The notes below the pieces were generated by a model. That model was not told where the DNA came from. It ran no database searches and was given only the letters and a program-made list of their open reading frames with translations. A DNA stretch of 64,000 nucleotides. Origin: Comamonadaceae bacterium. Lineage in GTDB: Bacteria > Pseudomonadota > Gammaproteobacteria > Burkholderiales > Burkholderiaceae_C. The stretch lies in contig QZKF01000104.1 in the NCBI GenBank assembly GCA_003599455.1, positions 1 through 64,000 of the forward strand, written 5' to 3'. The position numbers and the translations under genes are program-made. Position 1 is the stretch's first letter. Every line of letters begins with the position of its first letter. Below, in pieces: positions 49,460 to 56,767 of this stretch.

Positions 49460-51229
49460 ATGCTTTTCAGTCTTCGACACGGTGAAAAACTGCAATGGCT
49501 CTCGCCCGGGACGGCTGTGACTGACTCGACCACGGCGTCCATGGATAGGCCGCGAGCTGCTCCGCCGGATATCGTTGCGGTTGAAATGGCGGTGCCCGGT
49601 ATCCGCGATACCCAGGTGACCGGACGAGAGACGGAGTCAATACGTGCGCCCATGGATCTTGGTGAGCCATTCGTGTTCCTCTTCCCAGATGCGCCACCCC
49701 TCAAGTCGGAGGACAAGAAAGCGCAGCTTGGCGCGCTCGCGACAGCCATGATTGAAACCTTTTCGCAGGAGACCGAAGACGGCATCCCAGCGGTCTTTAC
49801 CTATCTCGGCCAGTTCATTGATCATGATATGACAGCGGGAACCAATACCGACGATGTTCTTGAGGCCCTCAGGATCGACGCAACGTTGATCATTCCGCAA
49901 GATCGTCAGCTCGTTCAGAACGGCTTGCGGAACATGCGAAAAGGATCCCTGCAACTCGACAGCCTCTATGGGGATGGGCCGTTTAATTCGCCAGAAAGCA
50001 CGAAGCTCCAGGCAGCAATGCGGGATCCAGTCAATCCAAACAAGATGCTTTTGGGCGAACTTGTTCGCCTCAATGGTGCTCCTCCACGCACCGAGCGCAT
50101 TGCCCCAGCCGACGACAATTTTTTCGATCTGCCCCGGGTCGGTGCCATCGTTGGACCCGGCAAGCCGTTCGCGGACGTAGCGGCTCTGCCGCTGCCGCTC
50201 CAGCCAGCGCCCGGCGACACAAGCGGGAAGTGGAAACGCAAGGCTTTCATCGGCGACTCTCGCAACGACGAGAATTTGATCGTCGCCCAAACCCACCTTG
50301 CTTTCCTGAGGCTGCACAACAGCTTTGTCGAACGCGGGATGGATTTCACTGAAGCGCGGCAAGCTACAGTGTTCCATTACCAATGGCTTATCGTTAACTC
50401 GTACTTGGACGAGGTTTGCGACCGCGCCACGCTCTCCAGCGTGATTGCCAACAAGGCACCGCTCTACACGAAGTTTCTCGAGAGAGTGAAGCCTACTCTG
50501 CCGCTCGGCGTCTTGCCCGTGCCGTTAGAGTTCTCAGCGGCAGCCTTCCGCTTCGGACACTCGATGGTCAGAGGGGTCTATGACTTCAACGCGAACTTCA
50601 AGGATGCAACGCTGACTCAACTCTTCCAGTTCACCGGCGGTGGTCCGAACCCTGTCGGTGGCGCGGGATTCGATCTCGAAACCTTGCCAGACAACTGGCC
50701 GATTGACTGGGTGCGCTTTCTTGACCGCGCGCCTGGACGTCGAGCGCGGCCGATCGATACCGGACTGGCAAGCCCGCTCGGAGATATGGTCAACGAGACA
50801 ACGGGCGTGTTCAAACAGCTCGCCGAACGCAACCTCAGGCGCGGCCATGTGCTGAATCTGCCTTCGGCCCAGAGCGTGATCGCGGCCCTGACGAATATGG
50901 GCCTCGAGCCCACCACCGAATTGACGTCGGCGCAGCTCACATCGGGGGTGACCGGCAGCGCCCTCCAAGCAGGAGGCTTTGTGGACGAAACCCCGTTGTG
51001 GTTTTACGTTCTCAAAGAAGCCGAGGTGTTTGGCAGAGGCAAGCTTGGTCCAGTCGGCAGTAGGCTCGTAGCCGAAACGATCTTTGGTTTGATCGTTCAT
51101 GACCCGGACTCATACCTGAATCGAACTGGTACACCATGGCATCCCGCTCAGATGGCAGCCGGAGGACAAGCGTCTATCACCTCACTTGAGGCCCTGTTTA
51201 GGGCGGCGGGGACAATGGCGGCGATTTAG
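49460..51229 (+). CDS. Animal-type haem peroxidase family protein
   Basis: The 589-residue protein has the peroxidase-cyclooxygenase hallmarks: Gln-Phe-Ile-Asp-His122-Asp (distal His and haem-linking Asp), Gly-Asp-Ser-Arg268-Asn-Asp-Glu271 and Phe-Arg-Phe-Gly-His367-Ser-Met-Val-Arg (proximal His). Such enzymes oxidise halides or organic donors with hydrogen peroxide. No signal peptide is visible, unlike secreted relatives. GGAGGA lies before the ATG. It follows the 360-residue gene by 37 bases. All ligands are intact, so activity is expected. Confidence 0.88.
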   Translation: MLFSLRHGEKLQWLSPGTAVTDSTTASMDRPRAAPPDIVAVEMAVPGIRDTQVTGRETESIRAPMDLGEPFVFLFPDAPPLKSEDKKAQLGALATAMIETFSQETEDGIPAVFTYLGQFIDHDMTAGTNTDDVLEALRIDATLIIPQDRQLVQNGLRNMRKGSLQLDSLYGDGPFNSPESTKLQAAMRDPVNPNKMLLGELVRLNGAPPRTERIAPADDNFFDLPRVGAIVGPGKPFADVAALPLPLQPAPGDTSGKWKRKAFIGDSRNDENLIVAQTHLAFLRLHNSFVERGMDFTEARQATVFHYQWLIVNSYLDEVCDRATLSSVIANKAPLYTKFLERVKPTLPLGVLPVPLEFSAAAFRFGHSMVRGVYDFNANFKDATLTQLFQFTGGGPNPVGGAGFDLETLPDNWPIDWVRFLDRAPGRRARPIDTGLASPLGDMVNETTGVFKQLAERNLRRGHVLNLPSAQSVIAALTNMGLEPTTELTSAQLTSGVTGSALQAGGFVDETPLWFYVLKEAEVFGRGKLGPVGSRLVAETIFGLIVHDPDSYLNRTGTPWHPAQMAAGGQASITSLEALFRAAGTMAAI

Positions 51230-51268
51230 GGCTCTAATTATGTTCGCACAATTGTGGAGGGAGACGTA

Positions 51269-52123
51269 ATGGCTAGCCTACGCATCTTTACCAGGGACAT
51301 GGTCATCCGATACGGATTGGTTGTAGTCGCAGTTGGAGCACTTCATGGATGTGCAAATCTCGATGCTGTTCGCCAGTTCAGCAAGACAGCTTCTACAGAG
51401 GTGGCTAGGTATGGAGATGCCGGAGAGGCAGTAGTAGAAAGCTCAAGGACCGTCGAACCGTACCGTATTGGAGCGCCCGAACCTAGAGACCAGGCCGATA
51501 TGCGCCGGAAGAATGTTGCAACCGCCAACGCTCTTCAGGCGTCGGTTGTCGGATACTTCGCCACCCTCGCACAGCTTGCTGGTGAGGACTCCTTCAGTCT
51601 TGAAGCTGAATTGGATGCGGTTCAAAAAGGGCTCGAGTCTTTACCTCCTGCCGTGGCTGACCCAGACCAAGTAAAGAATGCAATTTCGCTTACAAAGACG
51701 GTGCAGAAGTATGCGCTCGCGCATGCTCAGTCCAGTGCTGTCAAAGCGTTGGTTATCGAAGGTGGACCAATTGCCATGAGCAACGTTTTGTACATGGTCG
51801 GAATCGCGATGAGTTGGAGGGGGGTAATCGAGAACGATTCGAAGCTCGTGGAAAATGCACTTTTGAACCTCTCGGCTGCGCGAGACACGCCCCCTCTATT
51901 GGCAATTCTGGCGCGCGATAGGCTTCAGCAGCATCAGTTGCACTACGCTCAAGGCATTGAGCGAGTTGATGTTGCTATCGCAGCGCTACGAAAGATTCAT
52001 ACTGCGCATGAAGCGATGAAGCTGAACTTGAATGCACTTGACACTAAAGAGCTGAAATCGCTGCTGAAAGCCGCTGTGGCGGATCTGAAAGTGGCTAGAA
52101 GCAGCCTTACAGCACTGAGATAA
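51269..52123 (+). CDS. Lipoprotein, unknown family
   Basis: The 284-residue precursor starts at the ATG after GGAGGGAG. It has a hydrophobic signal and a lipobox ending Leu-His-Gly-Cys near residue 28. The mature chain is almost entirely helical (Thr-Lys-Thr-Val-Gln-Lys-Tyr-Ala-Leu-Ala-His-Ala, a long C-terminal Leu/Lys/Ala helix) and could be a coiled coil. Base composition drops from here on. It ends 12 bases before the next gene. The function is unknown. Confidence 0.72.
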   Translation: MASLRIFTRDMVIRYGLVVVAVGALHGCANLDAVRQFSKTASTEVARYGDAGEAVVESSRTVEPYRIGAPEPRDQADMRRKNVATANALQASVVGYFATLAQLAGEDSFSLEAELDAVQKGLESLPPAVADPDQVKNAISLTKTVQKYALAHAQSSAVKALVIEGGPIAMSNVLYMVGIAMSWRGVIENDSKLVENALLNLSAARDTPPLLAILARDRLQQHQLHYAQGIERVDVAIAALRKIHTAHEAMKLNLNALDTKELKSLLKAAVADLKVARSSLTALR

Positions 52124-52135
52124 CAGGAGGCAGAG

Positions 52136-52567
52136 ATGTCTACTCAAAAGGAAGAGCAATCTATTCTTCACGACGCTGCTTCAGTTAGGGCGGTGGCTGT
52201 CTTGTTTAGCGAACTGGCCGATGCTTATAACGCGCGTCTAAAGGTGGAGGCCCCCCAGTTGAATAGCGTGGAGGTGTACGCGCGACTGCAGGAGGAGCAA
52301 CGGATGAGGTCTATCAGCAATCAGTTGTACTTCGAAGCTGCAGACAGAATCCTGAATGTTGCAGGAGAAAGCCAAGCTGCACTGGAGGAGGTCCTCAAAA
52401 AGTCGAAAAGGCGACTAAAAAAGATGGAGGATTGGGCCGCCGCACTGGACCTAATTGCCGACCTGCTGGTGCTTGCCGGCGCCGTCCTCGCTCGTAAGCC
52501 TGGCCCCATCTTGGCTGCGCTAAAGGAAGTGCGAGATGACATTAAATCTGGGACCGCTGATGCTTAG
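52136..52567 (+). CDS. Small helical hypothetical protein
   Basis: The 143-residue protein is mostly charged helix, with Lys-Lys-Ser-Lys-Arg-Arg-Leu-Lys-Lys near residue 88, and then one hydrophobic segment (Leu-Ile-Ala-Asp-Leu-Leu-Val-Leu-Ala-Gly-Ala-Val-Leu). ACAGGAGG precedes the ATG. The TAG stop is part of the TTAG target duplicated by the IS5 insertion, so the protein keeps its natural end. It is coupled to the lipoprotein gene and may form a complex with it. Confidence 0.68.
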   Translation: MSTQKEEQSILHDAASVRAVAVLFSELADAYNARLKVEAPQLNSVEVYARLQEEQRMRSISNQLYFEAADRILNVAGESQAALEEVLKKSKRRLKKMEDWAAALDLIADLLVLAGAVLARKPGPILAALKEVRDDIKSGTADA

Positions 52568-53739
52568 GGAAGGTCTGCACAACCTCGGCGCCCATCGCCC
52601 GATGTGAGACATTGACGGCATGAAACAGATGAGCCTGGGCGAGAGCGGATTCGAGCGCAAGACCAAGAGGACGCGCAAGCGCGAGTTTCTCGACGAGATG
52701 AACCTGGTGGTGCCCTGGTCCGAGCTGGTGTCGCTGATCGCGCCGCATGCGCCGGCACCGGGCGCCAAGGGCGGACGCCCGCCGTTCGCTGTCGAGACCA
52801 TGCTGCGTATCCACTTCGTCCAGCAGTGGTTCAACCTCTCGGACCCGGGGATGGAAGAGGCGCTGTACGACACGCCGATGTTTCGTGAGTTTGCAGGTCT
52901 GGATGCCGGCGAAGACAACCTGCCCGACGAGAGCACCATTCTTCGGTTTCGCCACCTGCTCGAAGCCCACAGCCTGAGCTTGCAGATCCTGGCCACCGTC
53001 AACGCCACGCTGGCGGCCAAGGGCCTGCTGCTCAAGAGCGGGACGGTGGTCGATGCCACGCTGATCGCCGCACCGAGTTCGACCAAGAACAGCAGTGGCG
53101 AGCGCGACCCCGAGATGCACCAGACCAAGAAGGGCAACCAGTGGCACTTTGGCATGAAGGCGCACATCGGTGTCGATGCGGATTCAGGACTGGTGCACAC
53201 GGTGGTGGGCACAGCGGCCAACGTCAACGACGTGACGCAGGCGCACGCGCTGGTGCATGGTGAAGAGGTCGATGTCTTTGCCGATGCGGGCTACCAGGGG
53301 GTGGACAAGCGGGATGAAACGCAGGACATCGCAGTCCACTGGCACGTGGCCATGCGGCCGGGCAAGCGCAAGGTGCTGGACAAGAGCACGCCGATGGGCG
53401 CGATTCAGGACCGGCTGGAGCAGGTCAAGGCGAGTATCCGGGCCAAGGTTGAACACCCGTTTCGGGTGATCAAGCGCCAGTTCGGGCATGTGAAGGTGCG
53501 CTATCGGGGACTGGCCAAGAACACGGCGCAGCTGCACACGCTGTTTGCGCTGTCCAACCTGTGGATGGTGCGGCGCACGTTGCTGCAGGCGATGCGGGGA
53601 TGAGTGCGTCCAAATGCGGCCAGAGGGCCGTGAATCGGGGCGAAATCGGCCTTCAAACCGACCTTCAAATTCTGAAATCGCCGCCAACCGAAATCAAGTG
53701 CATCAACTCACGCCACGGCGGGTGTTGTGCAGACCTTCC
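52568..53739 (+). mobile_element. IS5-family insertion sequence with TTAG target duplication
   Basis: The terminal inverted repeats match over 16 bases: GGAAGGTCTGCACAAC at the left and the complement at the right end (53724-53739). TTAG at 52564-52567 and 53740-53743 is the 4-bp target duplication. The element is 1172 bp with one intact transposase gene, so it is probably active and recent. Confidence 0.92.
52620..53603 (+). CDS. IS5-family DDE transposase
   Basis: The 327-residue transposase has the triad Val-Val-Asp-Ala-Thr, Val-Phe-Ala-Asp-Ala-Gly-Tyr-Gln-Gly and Val-Glu-His-Pro-Phe-Arg-Val-Ile-Lys-Arg-Gln-Phe-Gly, the YREK region of IS5 enzymes. The N-terminal helices and the Trp-Phe-Asn-Leu-Ser-Asp-Pro motif are typical of the IS5 subgroup. 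It is complete and flanked by intact inverted repeats. Confidence 0.95.
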   Translation: MKQMSLGESGFERKTKRTRKREFLDEMNLVVPWSELVSLIAPHAPAPGAKGGRPPFAVETMLRIHFVQQWFNLSDPGMEEALYDTPMFREFAGLDAGEDNLPDESTILRFRHLLEAHSLSLQILATVNATLAAKGLLLKSGTVVDATLIAAPSSTKNSSGERDPEMHQTKKGNQWHFGMKAHIGVDADSGLVHTVVGTAANVNDVTQAHALVHGEEVDVFADAGYQGVDKRDETQDIAVHWHVAMRPGKRKVLDKSTPMGAIQDRLEQVKASIRAKVEHPFRVIKRQFGHVKVRYRGLAKNTAQLHTLFALSNLWMVRRTLLQAMRG

Positions 53740-53743
53740 TTAG

Positions 53744-54215
53744 CTCCAAGAGCTTATGACCCTGGCCGCGGAAAACCAATACATTATCACCTCAAGTCGT
53801 ATCAACAGGCGTCTCCTACTCAAGTTCTGTTTTCCGATAAGCAAGACTGGCGCCGTAACCGTCTAGGCTCACAGCAAATTCCTGACATGCGCTTGGAATC
53901 AGCGGACGTGGCGAGTTTTCATCTCCATCATCTGGAGTGGACACACCCTTAAGCTGAACGTATCCTGCAACTTGCGGCGATGGAACTGGCACTATCGGGA
54001 GAAAATCTGACGCTCTCCTCACAATGAATAAATCATGTGACGTTTGGCGAACGATGTGGATGCGTGTGGGCCCGAATCAGATCGTTCGTCTGTATGATTT
54101 CTACGGGAACTGCACGATATTTCAAGTAGGGAAATATTGTCACTTGTCAATAGCAGCGATTTGGCTCCCCGAAAAATGCATGCGGTGAAAAGATTAACAT
54201 GAAAGCTAAACTCTA
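53744..54215. other. 472-bp stretch without recognisable gene
   Basis: Stops are frequent in all frames, and the longest minus-strand frame (53816-54022) resembles nothing known. Base composition is lower in GC than the IS. The last 100 bases before the patatin start are AT-rich and probably hold its promoter. I see no repeat or RNA here. Confidence 0.5.
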
Positions 54216-55856
54216 ATGACGCCCAAAATACAAGTCGCATTTCAAGGGGGCGGTGCCAAACTATGCGCCCTTCTTGCCGCAGCTGAATCTCTGCAAAAAG
54301 CGGAAAAGGACGGCCTGTGCAGGGTCACACGGGTTGCGGGCACCTCTGCTGGCGCAATCGTAGCCTGTTTGTTCGCTGCGGACGTTGACATTAAGAACGT
54401 TCGAGCGTCGCTGTTTGCGGCCTCAACTTCCGCAGAAGGTGGCAGCTTAACGTTTGAAGGGCAAGAGCTCGCTACCTACTATGGCGCCGAAATAACAAAT
54501 CTGCAGCTTGTTAAGTCCCTTGTGATGAGGAGGGGAATCCGTTCCACCGACTTGCTGAAAAAGTGGCTTAGTAAACACCTCTGTCCACACCAGAAGTTGA
54601 CCATTAGCGAATTGGAGAAAAGAAAAAATGTCTCAGTCTTCCTCCCAATAACAGATCTCGGAGATCGTTCATTGCACTTGCCTGACAAGAGCAGCGACGT
54701 TATCAGTGCGATCTTGCATTCGAGCGCTCTACCCATTTATTTCCGAATGTGGGCCACAGGGGATAATCCAACACTTGTGGACGGTGGTTTAGTTGATAAC
54801 CTTCCTATATCCCAGCTTTACGACGGTCAACAAGAACATGGCAGTGTTTTGGCTTTCTCATTCTCATCGCCTCCCTCGCGCGCGATCTCGGGCCTGAAAG
54901 ATTTTGTTCTCGCCATCGCGGACGCTGCCATTTCAGCGTCTGAATTGAAGGCCCGCGGTCTGCTTCCGCCGGAACAGGTTCACCTAATGTCGCCTCGCTT
55001 TGGAACGTTTGAATTCGGCGAGGCCCTGCGGTATGGTTTGTCGGACTTTTACTCGTCCACGAGAGACGCAGCTTACAAATTCCTCGAAGATCACAGAATC
55101 AAAAGCGAAGCCAATGAGGTGTTGGCATCGAAAAACCCTTGGGCGGAAACTAACGCCACGGCTCGTCGCGTGATGAACCAGCTGGGTTTGCTGTACCAGA
55201 ACGTAGAAGCCGGCCGGCCAATCAAGTACGAGTGCGTGAAGTTCTCGGTCTTCGCAAATTCGTTGCGCGAACCAACGGATCCGATGCGCGCCATAGGCGA
55301 TTGTGCAGAATTTTCATTGAGGTTTCGAACCTGTGATGACGAGGTAAACAGCTTGGCCGTCGGTCTCGTCATCACCGACTTCTCTTCTCGATTCAAAACA
55401 GACACCGCCACTTACAAAGTGATGGGGCCGGACGGGCCCATCACATGCATTGCGATTCCAATGTCCACTGAATTAGCACCCAGGGATCGGGATCTTTGCA
55501 TATTTTTCGACCCGCCATTGCCCCCACAAACGGGGCCGTACCATGTTAGTTTCACCGAATTCGGTGAGAACCTTTTTCAACCCTTGATCACAGACAAGCG
55601 CGATGAAATCGGCTACTGTCCTAGGCGTCCAGGAGGCTTGATCGACGAACTTCATCTTATTGCGTACGTGCCAGCCAATTACGGTTTGGAAATCAAGCCA
55701 AGAGGGGTTGCTAAAACTCAGAGGGCACTGCTTGAGCATGAGTGTGCAGACACGAGCAGGTATCCGGGGTTGGTAGCCATGGGGTGGTGCGCCTCCGACG
55801 TGGACGCTGCAGCTACCCCTGAAGACCTCTGGGCACTTGACCTTTTTTCAAAGTAA
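54216..55856 (+). CDS. Patatin-like phospholipase
   Basis: The 546-residue protein has the patatin catalytic dyad: an oxyanion loop Gly-Gly-Gly-Ala-Lys (11-15), Gly-Thr-Ser44-Ala-Gly and Asp189-Gly-Gly-Leu. The patatin domain fills about residues 5-260. The C-terminal 280 residues are beta-rich and unassigned, with Arg-Phe-Arg-Thr-Cys-Asp-Asp and a Pro-rich strand region. Patatins are membrane-lysing effectors in several defence systems such as CBASS (CapV), but no cyclase gene is adjacent. There is no signal peptide. Role as an abortive-infection effector or secreted toxin is inference. Confidence 0.85.
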   Translation: MTPKIQVAFQGGGAKLCALLAAAESLQKAEKDGLCRVTRVAGTSAGAIVACLFAADVDIKNVRASLFAASTSAEGGSLTFEGQELATYYGAEITNLQLVKSLVMRRGIRSTDLLKKWLSKHLCPHQKLTISELEKRKNVSVFLPITDLGDRSLHLPDKSSDVISAILHSSALPIYFRMWATGDNPTLVDGGLVDNLPISQLYDGQQEHGSVLAFSFSSPPSRAISGLKDFVLAIADAAISASELKARGLLPPEQVHLMSPRFGTFEFGEALRYGLSDFYSSTRDAAYKFLEDHRIKSEANEVLASKNPWAETNATARRVMNQLGLLYQNVEAGRPIKYECVKFSVFANSLREPTDPMRAIGDCAEFSLRFRTCDDEVNSLAVGLVITDFSSRFKTDTATYKVMGPDGPITCIAIPMSTELAPRDRDLCIFFDPPLPPQTGPYHVSFTEFGENLFQPLITDKRDEIGYCPRRPGGLIDELHLIAYVPANYGLEIKPRGVAKTQRALLEHECADTSRYPGLVAMGWCASDVDAAATPEDLWALDLFSK

Positions 55857-55921
55857 GCAGTCCAATGCTGCTCGTTCCGGTATAGTAATGTTATGTCGAT
55901 CATCCTAAAAGTTTAACCCTA

Positions 55922-56130
55922 GGGGGCTAGCCAGCCCCAGGTCGTTCCGTCGCAGCTCGAGGTTGCGGATGCTTTACTCTGCGTCTCGTTCCCGAGGGCA
56001 GGGTCGTCCTCTGCAGTTTCACGCGGTGCAAATCCCGCGTACACAGAAATGCAGGCCGGCGGGTTTCGACAAGCCGGCATGGGTGGCCTAGCCCGAGTCA
56101 GTGCTGCGCCAAGCACGGGAGAAGTCCCGG
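55922..56130 (+). ncRNA. Candidate structured RNA: five consecutive hairpins
   Basis: A gene-free stretch holds perfect stems in a row: GGGGCT-AGCC-AGCCCC (55923-55938), ACGCGG with CCGCGT around TGCAAATC, GCCGGC with GCCGGC around 12 bases, GTGCT-GCGCCA-AGCAC, and CGGGA-GAAG-TCCCG. The GGTGCAAATCCC segment resembles parts of group II intron domain I, but no domain V and no reverse transcriptase are present. The direction is unproven. It could be an intron remnant, a riboswitch or a new RNA. Confidence 0.4.
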
Positions 56131-56259
56131 AAAGTTGATGGGGGGTGGTCGAGTGCGGACGCAATTCCATTTTCCGATGCTCCGTATGGTGGCGCCATCC
56201 GCACACACTGGCCATCCACCTTTTCATGACTGAGACCGCCCTTTTGTGAAGCTCGCAGC

Positions 56260-56508
56260 ATGCTTCGCTCGGGTGCCTTCTGTATCTTGAAAGGTTTGGC
56301 AGAGCAGATACGAGGCTACTCGCTTTACCACTACTTCCCGGAAATGATGGTTCGCTCCATCGAGAAGATGCCTGCAGACTCCCAGGTCCGAGCGCCGCTA
56401 AGCGAGGCAGGATTCAAGTCGGTCGAGGTCACATCGTTTTTGTCATGAGCGAGCTTGAAGATCTGTTCCTGTATTCGGGCAAGCACCGTCGAGAGCTGCG
56501 ACGCTCTT
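56260..56508 (+). pseudogene. SAM-dependent methyltransferase, C-terminal fragment with frameshift
   Basis: The first frame encodes Tyr-His-Tyr-Phe-Pro-Glu-Met and Leu-Ser-Glu-Ala-Gly-Phe, then stops at 56448. The next frame continues with Glu-Leu-Glu-Asp-Leu-Phe-Leu-Tyr-Ser-Gly-Lys-His-Arg, a typical ending of class I methyltransferases. A single-base shift near 56440 joins the two. The N-terminal SAM-binding half is absent. This is a dead fragment near the right end of the island. Confidence 0.6.
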
Positions 56509-56522
56509 AGCTCTAGGCACGC

Positions 56523-56673
56523 CTCCGACGGACTTTAGAGCAAGACTGAAGAGTCGTCGTGAAGAAAGAACACATTGCGACGAACTTTGGCCATCGTAGC
56601 AAGCCTAGAAAAATCAACACGTTAGCGCCCATGCGACCGACGAACTTTATTCCCTGCAGTCAAAAGCAGAACA
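56523..56673 (-). repeat. Right-end TnsB-type sites R3, R2, R1 and terminus
   Basis: Read on the minus strand, R1 (56637-56656, GGGAATAAAGTTCGTCGG) lies 20 bases inside the TGTTC terminus at 56673. R2 (56577-56592, GGCCAAAGTTCGTCGC) and R3 (56523-56539, CTAAAGTCCGTCGGAGG) follow at 54-60 base spacing. They share the AAAGT(T/C)CGTCG core with the left-end sites. Spaced sites are the Tn7 left-end pattern. Confidence 0.75.
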
Positions 56674-56681
56674 GTTCGGAT

Positions 56682-56697
56682 ACCGGGTAAACCCGGT
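56682..56697. other. Small hairpin just outside the island
   Basis: ACCGGG-TAAA-CCCGGT is a perfect 6-bp stem 8 bases past the right end. Before the insertion it lay directly downstream of glmS and may be part of the glmS 3' end. It has no U-run, so it is not a classic terminator. Confidence 0.3.
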
Positions 56698-56767
56698 CGT
56701 GTGCGCAGGCCATGGTGTTCTCAGAATACGGAGGGAACCCCACCACCTCACGACTCAGGAGACAACC

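Larger units (their letters stand above)
13406..56673. mobile_element. Tn7-like transposon / genomic island, about 43 kb, at glmS
   Basis: The left end reads TGTTCCAAAGTGAC and then AGACGGAATAAAGTTCGTCG. The right end, read on the minus strand, starts TGTTCTGCTTTTGAC and continues GGGAATAAAGTTCGTCGG. The shared terminal TGTTC and the 17-base shared core GGAATAAAGTTCGTCGG at nearly the same distance (19 and 20 bases) identify a pair of transposon ends. Left has two abutting sites and right three spaced sites, as in Tn7R and Tn7L. The interior carries tnsABCD and about 40 kb of accessory genes. The flanking pentamers CCATC and GTTCG do not match, so no target duplication remains. Later insertions inside include IS21, IS5 and IS91 elements. 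Confidence 0.8.

Noticed and set aside
53816..54022. Minus-strand 68-residue frame in the gap after the IS5 element
   Set aside because: It has no ribosome site, no recognisable motif and no operon context.
55922..56130. Cobalamin riboswitch
   Set aside because: GGTGCAAATCCC recalls its core, but the CCCGCAACTGT box and the B12 box are absent, and no B12 gene follows.
55919..56227. Minus-strand 102-residue frame in the hairpin region
   Set aside because: Its composition is random (many Cys, Pro, His), and the dense stems explain the sequence better as RNA.
13406..56673. CRISPR array or cas genes serving the Tn7-like element
   Set aside because: I looked for evenly spaced direct repeats near both TniQ genes and the ends and saw none; no Cas-like protein is present.
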